Source of the DNA: Megasphaera sp. AM44-1BH
GTDB lineage: Bacteria > Bacillota > Negativicutes > Veillonellales > Megasphaeraceae
NCBI RefSeq assembly: GCF_003467125.1
Contig: NZ_QSFA01000002.1
Location: 62,001 to 126,000 of the forward strand
Direction of reading: 5' to 3'
DNA length: 64,000 nt
Shown here: one piece after another, positions 22,466 to 31,763 of the stretch
Layout of the letters: each line of letters starts with the position of its first letter
Numbering within the stretch: position 1 is the stretch's first letter
Position numbers and translations under genes: made by a program
The notes under the pieces: generated by a model
Database searches by the model: none
The model's input: the letters and a program-made list of their open reading frames with translations, nothing else
What the model was told of the DNA's origin: nothing

Positions 22466-22468
22466 GAT

Positions 22469-23992
22469 ATGGCGGATATTACGACACAGGAAATGCAGGA
22501 GCAGGGAGCAAAGAAGACATATGAACGATTAAAGTCGGACAGACAGCCTTATGTTGATCGTGCTGTTGATTGTGCAAAGGTCACTATTCCTGCATTGTTC
22601 CCTAAAGAAAATGATGATAAATCTACGAAATATGAGACACCATATCAATCGGTAGGAGCAAGAGGTGTCAATAACCTTGCGTCTAAGTTGATTCTTGCAC
22701 TCATGCCGCCGAACTCGCCTTTCTTCAGATTAGGTATGTCTGATGAAGTATTAGCTGAGTATATGAATAATGGGCAGGAAGACACAAAAGCGCAGGTTGA
22801 ACAGGCTCTGATGATGATTGAGAACAGAGTGATGAAGTACATAGAGTCTAATCAGATACGTGTTACGGTCCTGGAAAGTATTAAACAGCTGATTGTTGCC
22901 GGAAATGCCTTGCTGTTTCTTCCACCTGCTGAGGGCGGTATCAAACTGTACAAACTGATGGACTATGTAATACAAAGAGATGGATTGGGCAATGTCGTGC
23001 AGATTGTTACATTAGATAGAGTAGCGTATGCAACACTTGATGAAACCATACAAAACCTTATTAAGACAGACAAGAAACCAGAAGACCTTATAAATGTATA
23101 TACACATGTGTGCAGAAGTGGTGATAACTATTTGTCTTATCAAGAGGTGGATGAACAGGTAATTCAAGGAAGTGAACAGACTTATCCCATAGCTAAGACA
23201 CCTTATATTCCTATTCGTATGGTTAAGATGGATGGTGAATCTTATGGCAGGTCCTTCTGTGAAGAATACTTAGGTGATTTAAACTCTTTGGAAAATTTGT
23301 CTAAAGCCATGTTCAAACTGTCAACTATAGCAGCTAATATCTACTTCCTTGTAAATCCCAACGGTGTAACAAGGGTTAAGAAATTGGAAAATGCTACCAG
23401 TGGTGATTTTGTTGCAGGTCGTAAGGAAGATGTGGAAGTTCTTCAGTTGGACAAATATTATGACTTCAATATGACAAAGGCGCAGGCCGATGCTATAGAA
23501 AATCGGTTATCTTTTGCGTTCCTTTTGTCTTCTGTAGTACAGCGGAATGCTGAACGAGTTACCGCTGAAGAAGTTCGAACAGTAGCGTCTGAACTTGAAG
23601 ATACTCTCGGTGGAGTTTATTCTATTTTGTCTCAAGAGCTTCAATTGCCGTTGGTACGGCGTATCCTTAATCAGTTACAGAGTACAGGTGAAGTTCCGAA
23701 TTTACCAGAAGGGACAGTAGAGCCTACTATTACTACTGGTCTTGAAGCACTGGGAAGAGGGCATGATCTTGAAAAATATGCTACTGTATTGAATCTTATT
23801 TCACAGATACCAGGAGCGCAGGAAATGATTAACTGGAATGTCATGCTTCTTAACTTATTTACTGGTGTTGGTGTAGAGACAGAAGGTTTGATTAAGACAC
23901 AGCAACAGATAGAGGAAGAACAGCAAATGGCTATGGGGCAAGAAGTGGCAATGCAAGCAGTAAAGGAAGGTGGTGATGAAACTAATGGCTGA
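22469..23992 (+). CDS. Portal (head-tail connector) protein, T7 gp8-like
   Basis: The 507 residues are close to the length of T7 gp8 (536). Typical segments are LKSDRQPYVDRAVDCAKVTIPALFP at the N-terminus, RGVNNLASKLILALMPPNSPFFRL, and SYGRSFCEEYLGDLNSLENLSKAM. It forms the dodecameric ring through which DNA is packaged and ejected. It is followed, with overlap, by the scaffold gene in T7 order. Confidence 0.95.
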   Translation: MADITTQEMQEQGAKKTYERLKSDRQPYVDRAVDCAKVTIPALFPKENDDKSTKYETPYQSVGARGVNNLASKLILALMPPNSPFFRLGMSDEVLAEYMNNGQEDTKAQVEQALMMIENRVMKYIESNQIRVTVLESIKQLIVAGNALLFLPPAEGGIKLYKLMDYVIQRDGLGNVVQIVTLDRVAYATLDETIQNLIKTDKKPEDLINVYTHVCRSGDNYLSYQEVDEQVIQGSEQTYPIAKTPYIPIRMVKMDGESYGRSFCEEYLGDLNSLENLSKAMFKLSTIAANIYFLVNPNGVTRVKKLENATSGDFVAGRKEDVEVLQLDKYYDFNMTKAQADAIENRLSFAFLLSSVVQRNAERVTAEEVRTVASELEDTLGGVYSILSQELQLPLVRRILNQLQSTGEVPNLPEGTVEPTITTGLEALGRGHDLEKYATVLNLISQIPGAQEMINWNVMLLNLFTGVGVETEGLIKTQQQIEEEQQMAMGQEVAMQAVKEGGDETNG

Positions 23993-24722
23993 TGAATTAA
24001 CTAATGTAGAAACTACTCCCGCAGTGGAAAACAATGATGTAGAAATTAAGACAAATCAGAATATTACTATTGAAGCACAAGGGGATACTCATGAATCTAC
24101 GACTACTACGAATGAGGAGCAGACGAATGAACCTACTGGGCAGGATGTAGATGCGAATGTACAGCAACGTATTGATGCTCAGACACAGGCAAATACAGAT
24201 CTTAAAAATGATTTGTCTAACAAAGGTGTCGATTGGAATGTTCTTGAAAAGGAATATACAGATAATGGTGAGCTGTCCAAAGAATCCTTGGAAGCATTAG
24301 AAAAGGCCGGATACCCTAAGAGCGTAGTAGATGCATACATCAATGGTATGGAAGCTGAGTATGAACGGCTTGCTATGCATGTTGTAGAAAGTGTAGGTGG
24401 TGCAGAACAATTTACTAAATTACAGAATTTTGCAAAGATACAGAATGCAGACTATCAGAAAATGTGGAATGACACGATGAATAGTGGCAATGTGTTAGCA
24501 ATTAAGACGATGCTGTCTGGTATCCAGTCTGCCATGATTGCAGTTCAGGGTACACAGAAAAGTACTATTATGGGAAGTGGTTCTTCTGGGGCAGGCAACG
24601 GAAACGCAGGATTCACTTCTAGACAGGACATGATTAAAGCTATGTCTGACCCTCGGTACGGTAAAGACAAAGCCTATACTCATGAAGTTGAACAAAAGGT
24701 TATTAATTCTAAATTATTTTAA
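23976..24722 (+). CDS. Scaffolding protein, T7 gp9-like
   Basis: The 248-residue product has a Glu/Thr/Asn-rich, disordered N-terminal half (EEQTNEPTGQDVDANVQQRID). A helical C-terminal half follows, ending with a Gly-rich patch and FTSRQDMIKAMSDPRYGKDKAYTHEVEQKVINSKLF, a typical podovirus scaffold end. The ATG at 23976 fits the AAGGAAGG site. It lies between portal and capsid as in T7 and would guide procapsid assembly. Confidence 0.9.
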   Translation: MKLMADELTNVETTPAVENNDVEIKTNQNITIEAQGDTHESTTTTNEEQTNEPTGQDVDANVQQRIDAQTQANTDLKNDLSNKGVDWNVLEKEYTDNGELSKESLEALEKAGYPKSVVDAYINGMEAEYERLAMHVVESVGGAEQFTKLQNFAKIQNADYQKMWNDTMNSGNVLAIKTMLSGIQSAMIAVQGTQKSTIMGSGSSGAGNGNAGFTSRQDMIKAMSDPRYGKDKAYTHEVEQKVINSKLF

Positions 24723-24746
24723 ACAAAAGGAGATTGATTAATTAAT

Positions 24747-25739
24747 ATGGCAAATTTAACAAATATTTCTCAGCCCGGTCTTAATCAGGGGCAGTCTGAT
24801 GCTTTGCAGGGTTTTCTTAAAGTATTCAGTGGTGAAGTTATTTCTGCATTCGATAGAGCTTCTAAAAGTGTGAATAATCATATCGTTCGTACTATTTCCA
24901 GTGGCAAGTCAGCAAGCTTCCCTGTAATGGGTCGGGCGACTGCTCACTATCTTGCACCGGGCCAGTCTTTGGATGACGTACGAGAAGCCATTCCGCATAA
25001 CGAAAAAGTTATTGGTATTGATGGCTTGCTTACTTCTGACCAGTTGATTACTGACATTTATGAAGCTATGTCTCACTTTGATGTACGACAGGAATATTCC
25101 AAACAGATGGGTGAAGCACTTGCTTTGTCTGCCGATGGTGCTATTCTTGCTGAAATTGCTAAACTGGCTATTGCTAATACTGAAAACATTACAGGTCTTG
25201 GTAAAGGTATTATCATTGAGAAAAAGCTGGCTTCTGGTGACATTGGTATTACGGAAGCTGAAGGTAAGATGATTGTACAGATGCTTCTCGAACTGAAAGC
25301 TAAGTTTTCTAATCAGTACGTACCCAATGATGAACGCTATGTCTATATGAAACCAGAAGGGGTAGCAGCTCTCATTAATTCGTGGAATGCTATCAACCGT
25401 GACTATGGTGCTGTTGGTACTATTGTTGATGGGAACATTACCAAACTCGCAGGATTCAATATCATTGAAGTTCCTCATCTTACTATTGGCGGAGCAGATG
25501 GTGAACATGTCTTGCGGTCTGGTGTTGCTCACGATTTCCCGTCTGCATATAAAGACAAAACCGTATTTGTCGCCGCTCATCATACTGCTGTTGGTACAGT
25601 TAAACTGAAAGACCTTGCTGTAGAAACTGCCCGTCGTATCGAATACCAGGCGGATCAGGTAGTTGGTAAGTATTCTATGGGACACGGTGGTTTGCGTCCG
25701 GAAGCTTGCGCAATCGGTACTATTTCTGCTTCTGTATAA
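24747..25739 (+). CDS. Major capsid protein, T7 gp10-like
   Basis: This 330-residue HK97-fold capsid protein (T7 gp10A has 345) has FSGEVISAFDRASKSVNNHIVRTISSGKSASFPVMGRATAHYLAPGQSL, DGLLTSDQLITDIYEAMSHFDVRQEYSKQMGEALA and the end RIEYQADQVVGKYSMGHGGLRPEACA. Its ribosome site is AAAGGAG. A terminator follows immediately, as after T7 gene 10. I see no slippery site for a 10B-type frameshift product. Confidence 0.96.
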   Translation: MANLTNISQPGLNQGQSDALQGFLKVFSGEVISAFDRASKSVNNHIVRTISSGKSASFPVMGRATAHYLAPGQSLDDVREAIPHNEKVIGIDGLLTSDQLITDIYEAMSHFDVRQEYSKQMGEALALSADGAILAEIAKLAIANTENITGLGKGIIIEKKLASGDIGITEAEGKMIVQMLLELKAKFSNQYVPNDERYVYMKPEGVAALINSWNAINRDYGAVGTIVDGNITKLAGFNIIEVPHLTIGGADGEHVLRSGVAHDFPSAYKDKTVFVAAHHTAVGTVKLKDLAVETARRIEYQADQVVGKYSMGHGGLRPEACAIGTISASV

Positions 25740-25753
25740 GTTTGTTTATGGAT

Positions 25754-25794
25754 GGGAGAGGTTTACTTTTAGGGTTCCTCTCCCTATTTATTTC
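25754..25794 (+). terminator. Terminator behind the capsid gene (T-phi equivalent)
   Basis: The stem GGGAGAGG (25754-25761) pairs with CCTCTCCC (25777-25784), followed by TATTTATTTCT. It sits exactly where T7 has its only strong phage-RNA-polymerase terminator, between genes 10 and 11, and would raise capsid mRNA relative to tail mRNA. Confidence 0.8.
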
Positions 25795-25820
25795 TCTGTA
25801 AAGAAAGGTAGGTGAGACAT

Positions 25821-26387
25821 ATGATACTTACACCATTGACTGAGTTAGATGCAATTAATGAAATTATCACAGCCACAGGTGAGGATGGAATTTTGTCTAT
25901 CGAAGAAGTTTCAGAAAATGCAGATGCTACAATGGCTCAGAAGATGATAGAATCTGTAAGCCGGGAGATACAACAGGAAGGATGGGACTTCAATACTATT
26001 CCAGAGGTTACATTATTTCCAGATACAAACACAGGAAAAATAAAGTGGAATACGTATTTCTTACGTTTAGGCTCAACTGAATACAGAAATAGAGGTGGAT
26101 ATCTTTATAACATTACAGACAGTACAGACAAATTTGCCACATCTGTAGTTTTTAGTAATGTTATTGTGCTTATTCCTTTCGATGAACTACCGGAGGTTTT
26201 CAGAAAATATGTAACGACAAAAGCGGCTTTAGCATTTTCTACCCGTTTCTTGGGGGATGCTGAACTCGAAAACTCTTTGTCTTCTGAACTTTCTAAAGCG
26301 TATGCTGATGTAATGACATACGAGTTAGACACACAGAAAGTAAATGTCTTTAATAATACTTCTGTATCTGAGGTGGGAACACGATGA
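25821..26387 (+). CDS. Tail tubular protein A, T7 gp11-like
   Basis: The 188 residues start at ATG 25821 (MILTPLTELDAINEIITATGEDG), the typical beginning of the family; an in-frame GTG at 25812 is less likely. Further family segments are VSREIQQEGWDFNT and RKYVTTKAALAFSTRFLGD. It forms the gatekeeper ring of the short tail, between portal and the nozzle. It overlaps the next gene by 4 bases (ATGA). Confidence 0.93.
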   Translation: MILTPLTELDAINEIITATGEDGILSIEEVSENADATMAQKMIESVSREIQQEGWDFNTIPEVTLFPDTNTGKIKWNTYFLRLGSTEYRNRGGYLYNITDSTDKFATSVVFSNVIVLIPFDELPEVFRKYVTTKAALAFSTRFLGDAELENSLSSELSKAYADVMTYELDTQKVNVFNNTSVSEVGTR

Positions 26388-28702
26388 GTAATATGACCCA
26401 GAGAATAGACAACTTTATAGAAGGTGTGTCTCAACAGTCACCTATGTTGCGTCATGCTGAACAGCTAGAGGAACAAATTAATGGCTACAGTACTGAAGCA
26501 GGGGGATTACAGAAAAGACCTCCTACTATATCTATAAGTAAACTGTTTAGTGGTACTGAGACAAATGATAACCTATATGTTCATATTATAAATAGAGATG
26601 AAACTGAGAGATATATTGTAATCTTAGATGTGACGAAAAAGAGTATCAGAGTATTTGATTTGTCGGGCAAGGAAATAAAAGTCACTGTAGAAGACCCAGA
26701 TTATTTGTCTGGTATCACAGGCAATTCATATGCTCAAATGAAAGCTATTACGGTGGCTGACTATACATTTATTCTGAATAAGACAAAGAAAGTACGTATG
26801 TCTGGCGTTAAGACTTCTGATACTATGGCTAATCAGGGGTGTCTAATTAATGTCAAACAGGGGCAATATGGTAGAACGTACAAAGTGTCTATTGATGGTA
26901 AGCAGGTCGCTTCCTATGAAACTCCTGATGGTTCACAAGCAGCTCATGTAAAGAATATTGCTACTGATTATATACGTGACCAACTAGCAACACAAATTCG
27001 TAGTGCAGGTTATACGGTTGATACAGGTTCGTCCTGGCTACGTGTTAGAGGTAATATTAGCAAGGTAGAAACATCTGACTCATTCAACAACTTGGCACTA
27101 ATTGGAATTACATCATATACGAATAAATTCACAAACTTACCTGCTTCTGCTCCAGATGGCTACATTGTCTTAATTAGAGGTGAGTCTAATGCTGATGACG
27201 ATTACTATGTAAAATATTCTTCCAGTAGAAACATTTGGGTAGAGTCGGTGAAGACAGGAATAGATAATACAATAGACAAAAAGACGATGCCACATGCTCT
27301 AATTCGTAATTCAGATGGAAGCTTTACTTTCAAAACCTTAGACTGGGCAGAACGAAAAACAGGTGATGAGAGCAGTAATGAAGAACCATCATTTGTTGGT
27401 AGCACTATCAATGATTTGTTTTTCTACAGAAATCGTCTTGGATTCCTTAGTGGTGAGAATATCATTTTGTCTTCTTCTTCAGATTTATTTAATTTCTGGA
27501 TGCAGAGTGTAGTGGATGTACAGGATGATGATACGATAGATACGAACGCACCTAACAACAAAGTGTCTGTTCTGTATAATGCTATTCCATTCTCAGGTGC
27601 TTTATACGTATTCTCCGGCCAGACACAGTTTGCACTCACGGCAGACGGTACACTATCTCCTAAAAATGCCAGGCTGGATAGTATTACAGAGTTTACTTCA
27701 GATACAGATGTTATTCCTGTTGGTGCGGGTAATTCTGTGTACTTTGTCTCTAAGAGAGCGGATTTTGCTTCTGTCAATGAATATCGGGTAGCTCAATATT
27801 ATACAGATGTAAAGGATGCAGAAGATGTAACAGCTCATGTTCCTTATTATATCCCAAATGATGTCTACAGGATGATTGGTAGTTCTAATGACAATTTACT
27901 GTTCTGTATGTCTGATAATGACAAGCATATAATATATGTATATAAGTATTTGTATATGAACGGCAATAGGGTACAGAGTTCATGGTCTAAATGGAAATTT
28001 ACAGGTGAAGTAATTGGTGCTGATTTTGTGGGATCTACTATGTATCTCGCTATCAAATATAGTGACAATTCAATATATCTTGAGAAACTGACTTTGAGTT
28101 ACAATACTGAGGATTTTAAAGATACAGAGAAATACCGTGTGATGCTTGATAGAAAAATAGAAGTAACATTGTCTACTGCTAATGCCACTGAGGATGACCA
28201 ATATATTATTATAGATGTGTCTAAATTGTATGGAGATGCGAATACTCATATCTCAATAGTTACGAATGACGGTATAGTGTATGAAGACAATAAAATTCTC
28301 AAAAATGATGTAACAAAGATGGGAAGCAAAGTAATAGTAGGTGTTCCATATGATTTTGAAATGACACTTTCTACTATTTATATGAAACAGAAAAACAGTC
28401 AGGGAAGTACAGTAACTATTCCTAGTTATAAGTTGATGTTGAGACACGTATTTTTTGACTATGCTGATACGGGTTTTATGGAAGTCGCTGTTGACAATAA
28501 GTATAGGTACAAACTGACAAATAAGAAAGTTGGTTCATATAGATTAGGTAATATTGCATTGCTAACCGGAACATTCAGAGTGCCGGTTAGAAAACTGAAT
28601 ACTAAAGCCGTTATAAAAGTAATCAATTCATCACCATTACCTTTGTCTATTATTGGTGGTGGTTATGAAGCCAATTACACAACAAGATTTAAGAATTTGT
28701 AA
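26384..28702 (+). CDS. Tail tubular protein B (nozzle), T7 gp12-like
   Basis: The 772 residues match T7 gp12 (794) in size. The start MSNMTQRIDNFIEGVSQQSPMLRHAEQLEEQINGYSTEAGGLQKRPPT is diagnostic. Later segments such as FFYRNRLGFLSGENIILSSSSDLFNFW and the strand-rich end with FRVPVRKLNTKAVIKVINSSPLPLSI also fit. It forms the hexameric tail nozzle to which fibres attach. Confidence 0.95.
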   Translation: MSNMTQRIDNFIEGVSQQSPMLRHAEQLEEQINGYSTEAGGLQKRPPTISISKLFSGTETNDNLYVHIINRDETERYIVILDVTKKSIRVFDLSGKEIKVTVEDPDYLSGITGNSYAQMKAITVADYTFILNKTKKVRMSGVKTSDTMANQGCLINVKQGQYGRTYKVSIDGKQVASYETPDGSQAAHVKNIATDYIRDQLATQIRSAGYTVDTGSSWLRVRGNISKVETSDSFNNLALIGITSYTNKFTNLPASAPDGYIVLIRGESNADDDYYVKYSSSRNIWVESVKTGIDNTIDKKTMPHALIRNSDGSFTFKTLDWAERKTGDESSNEEPSFVGSTINDLFFYRNRLGFLSGENIILSSSSDLFNFWMQSVVDVQDDDTIDTNAPNNKVSVLYNAIPFSGALYVFSGQTQFALTADGTLSPKNARLDSITEFTSDTDVIPVGAGNSVYFVSKRADFASVNEYRVAQYYTDVKDAEDVTAHVPYYIPNDVYRMIGSSNDNLLFCMSDNDKHIIYVYKYLYMNGNRVQSSWSKWKFTGEVIGADFVGSTMYLAIKYSDNSIYLEKLTLSYNTEDFKDTEKYRVMLDRKIEVTLSTANATEDDQYIIIDVSKLYGDANTHISIVTNDGIVYEDNKILKNDVTKMGSKVIVGVPYDFEMTLSTIYMKQKNSQGSTVTIPSYKLMLRHVFFDYADTGFMEVAVDNKYRYKLTNKKVGSYRLGNIALLTGTFRVPVRKLNTKAVIKVINSSPLPLSIIGGGYEANYTTRFKNL

Positions 28703-28722
28703 GGAAAGGAGAGTTATATAAT

Positions 28723-29490
28723 ATGGGTGCAATGGGAGCTATTCAAGGTGGCCTAATGTTAACTCAGGCTTATACAGGATGGAAAGCTCAAAGAGACCAG
28801 GCGAAAGAGCAAGCAAAAGCTTTGTCTAAACAAGCAAGTGCCATAGGAAAAAATTTAGCGTATGCATTCCAGAACTATGAATTACAGCGTGTTGATGCCT
28901 TTGATTCTGCTGTGAATAGTTTGATGAAGACAAGACAGCAGGCATTAGCACTTACTTCTAGTGTACGCGCAGCTATAAATGAAGAGACAAGCGGTAATTC
29001 AAGAACTGGCAGGGCACTACAGAGAGCTTCCAGTGCCGACGTGTTACGTACTGAAAGTTCCATTAAAGACAACTATGAAAGACAATCTGATGAAATAGAC
29101 TTGAACAAAGAAGCAGAGAAAAGACAAGCTATTGATGAAATTAATAATATTAAAGCACAGGCTCCACAAATGCCGTCTGTCTGGTCACTCATAGGGCAGG
29201 TAGCAGGTGGGGCTTTGTCTATATATAATTCGTACCAGAATGCGAGTGAGTCAGCGGCTTCACAGGGGATGAAATTAGACACATGGTGGAGAGCAAAGAA
29301 TCCAGAGACATATACAGCTAATCGGTATCACTTTAGTATTCCTACGTATTCTTCTGGGCTTCCAAATAGTTACAACTATACAAACTATATGTCTAGAAAT
29401 ATTCCTATACGGTATTCTTTCCCTAACATGCCTACTTACTATACTCTTTTGCCTTCTACTTATACATACAAAAATACAAGGGGGTGGTGA
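28723..29490 (+). CDS. Internal virion (ejection) protein, T7 gp14-like
   Basis: The 255-residue protein starts with MGAMGAIQGGLMLTQAYTGWKAQRDQAK and a long Ala/Gln-rich helical region, as in gp14, which inserts into the outer membrane during ejection. A hydrophobic segment VWSLIGQVAGGALSIYNSY (about residues 153-171) follows. The last 60 residues are rich in Tyr, Asn and Ser (SYNYTNYMSRNIPIRYSF), an addition I do not associate with T7 gp14 and possibly an adaptation to this host envelope. Confidence 0.85.
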   Translation: MGAMGAIQGGLMLTQAYTGWKAQRDQAKEQAKALSKQASAIGKNLAYAFQNYELQRVDAFDSAVNSLMKTRQQALALTSSVRAAINEETSGNSRTGRALQRASSADVLRTESSIKDNYERQSDEIDLNKEAEKRQAIDEINNIKAQAPQMPSVWSLIGQVAGGALSIYNSYQNASESAASQGMKLDTWWRAKNPETYTANRYHFSIPTYSSGLPNSYNYTNYMSRNIPIRYSFPNMPTYYTLLPSTYTYKNTRGW

Positions 29491-29495
29491 ATTAG

Positions 29496-31745
29496 ATGGC
29501 AAATACGAATACTAGCAATGCTGTAGGTACTGCCAGACAGTTCACACCACAGCCCCAGAGCACGTATCAGAGACAGCTTATAACTCCTAGATTAGGAAAT
29601 ACTATTCGCTCCAGAGATGTACAGTCAGCAGGAGCACAGTTAGCAGAATCTTTGGGAGTTCTACAAAATGCAGTAGAAAAATACAGACAGGATTATGATA
29701 CCAGACAAAAGGATATTGCAGACAAAGTAGTACCTATCCTGTATGGTAAAGAAGATCATGATACCCGGCTGACTGTTGATAGTGTCGCTCTTTTGAATAA
29801 AGCCGGTATAGGTGGTTTGCAAGATAATCCATATGCCTTGGCTTTGATAGACCAGTTGAGAGGGCAGGAAGTGTCTTCTGAAATTCATAAGAGATATGAT
29901 GCATATGCTTCTCAGGAACGTCTGAAAGGTACTCTTGAGGATGAGATTAAGAGTTACGATGATTTCTATAATGAACATGTTCAGGACTATTTGTCTAATC
30001 TAAACGTTAACAATAAGTACGCTATGGATAATGGCCTGTATGAATCACGAGTAGTTAATACTGGTAAAGTAGCGAGTAAGTTCATCACAGAAAAAGAAGA
30101 AGAAATGTCTATCAATCGTTCTGAAGCCATATCTTCTTTTGTCTCTGAAAATACACGCAATAGATGGAAATGGTCAGAAGATGAGGAAAATAGTTTTGTC
30201 TCACAAGTTGGCAATCTTCTTACCACTACACAGGAGCGTGACCCGACAAAGAACTATCAGATACTAGACAACATGATGAAGACAATAGCTACTAATACAG
30301 GTAACTACAATATATTATCTAAATTGAAGGAAGCTGTTGTCTACGGTAATCAACGCTTAGGTGATTTTATTGATATAGACAAATATAAAGACCTTGCCAA
30401 TGAATCCAATAAGGCACACTGGATGCAGAGAACACGAGATATATATGATAAGGTGTCTACAGCTAAAGACAAACGTTCTCTATATGAAATAGTAGATGGT
30501 TTTGATGATGATGAAGATAGACAAATTGCTTCTGGTTTTGTCAGTGGGCAGTTGTCCAGTATCGAAGCTGAGGACAGACAGAGAAGAGCGATTGAGCTTG
30601 CATCTGCTAAGGCTATGGCTAAAGCGGCTGTTGGCAATATTAATCTAAAAGCACAATTATCAGCTATTATGAATGGACAGACAACAGATGCCATGGGAAA
30701 TGGCGTTGTTACTACTGCTTCACAATTAAAATCGCTTGGTATAGATGAAAATGATATGATTCTTGCTATAGATTCAACTATTGAGAGTCTGAATTTTGAT
30801 GATCCTAATGCTATGTCTCAGCTGATGCGTTTGTCTTATCATCCGGCATATAAAGGAGCTTTTTCTAAGGTATTGCAATATGACGCTACAGCAGGTCTGA
30901 ATAGTCTGACAATAGACAATCAAGAACTAACACCATCCTTAAAGCGATGCGTTGATTTATACTTGCGTTCTCCCAGTTTATTTAACGACATGGTTTCTGA
31001 TTCCAGTTTACAAGCCGGTGTCATGTGTGTAGCCACTCAGGGTGTTCCTACTTACTTACAGGTAAAAGATGTATTAGGAGACAAAAGTAAGCTTGAGCAG
31101 ATAGACAAAGATATGAAGGATGCTGTACAGGATGGCGTATCTGGTATGTCTTTACCCTCCCTGGCTGATGGAAGTTCATATGAAGGATTTTCATATACAG
31201 AACCTAACTCATTAGCTTTTAATGATACCTATAAAAACTACGCACGCATATACAGGGCAGAAGGTTTCTCTGTTGATGAAGCGATTCGGCAGACTAATTA
31301 TCGTTTGTCTTCTGAATATTATGCATTTAATGGTTGTCCTATTCCTAAATCAGTAGCACGACTGTGTGATATAGGGGGCACGGATGAAGACACCTGTAGA
31401 TCAGCTTTCTACTGGGTACTTGGTAGTAAATTAAAGAATTACTGTGAAAGTGCAGGTGTAGACTCGTCGGTGGTAACTGTGTCTTATCGTTCGAATAATG
31501 CTAATGGACAATCTATAGTTTCTTTCTCCAGTTCGGCAGGTATTGTATCGTATCCTTTAATGGGTGACAACGGTATTATCACTGAAGCTAGAGCAAACTT
31601 GGAACAGAGTGGTAATCAGACATATGAAATTCCTGCCAGTGAGAAGCTCGCTAAGGAAGAAGATAATACTGCAAGAGATAATGCTATACAAACTAAGGAA
31701 GATGAACGGTCGTATGTATATGGTGGTAATCATTTCTGGATGTAA
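29496..31745 (+). CDS. Internal virion (ejection) protein, T7 gp15-like
   Basis: The 749-residue, largely helical, soluble protein has no membrane segment. Its size equals T7 gp15 (747) and it lies between the gp14-like and gp16-like genes. The start has RLGNTIRSRDVQSAGAQLAESLGVLQNAVEKYRQDYDTRQ, a typical N-terminal segment. In T7 it forms the periplasmic part of the DNA-ejection tube. Confidence 0.88.
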   Translation: MANTNTSNAVGTARQFTPQPQSTYQRQLITPRLGNTIRSRDVQSAGAQLAESLGVLQNAVEKYRQDYDTRQKDIADKVVPILYGKEDHDTRLTVDSVALLNKAGIGGLQDNPYALALIDQLRGQEVSSEIHKRYDAYASQERLKGTLEDEIKSYDDFYNEHVQDYLSNLNVNNKYAMDNGLYESRVVNTGKVASKFITEKEEEMSINRSEAISSFVSENTRNRWKWSEDEENSFVSQVGNLLTTTQERDPTKNYQILDNMMKTIATNTGNYNILSKLKEAVVYGNQRLGDFIDIDKYKDLANESNKAHWMQRTRDIYDKVSTAKDKRSLYEIVDGFDDDEDRQIASGFVSGQLSSIEAEDRQRRAIELASAKAMAKAAVGNINLKAQLSAIMNGQTTDAMGNGVVTTASQLKSLGIDENDMILAIDSTIESLNFDDPNAMSQLMRLSYHPAYKGAFSKVLQYDATAGLNSLTIDNQELTPSLKRCVDLYLRSPSLFNDMVSDSSLQAGVMCVATQGVPTYLQVKDVLGDKSKLEQIDKDMKDAVQDGVSGMSLPSLADGSSYEGFSYTEPNSLAFNDTYKNYARIYRAEGFSVDEAIRQTNYRLSSEYYAFNGCPIPKSVARLCDIGGTDEDTCRSAFYWVLGSKLKNYCESAGVDSSVVTVSYRSNNANGQSIVSFSSSAGIVSYPLMGDNGIITEARANLEQSGNQTYEIPASEKLAKEEDNTARDNAIQTKEDERSYVYGGNHFWM

Positions 31746-31763
31746 GAAAGGTGGTGGAATTTC

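Noticed and set aside
25650..25760. T7-like 10A/10B frameshift at the end of the capsid gene
   Set aside because: No slippery heptamer was seen near the stop, and the following sequence is the terminator.
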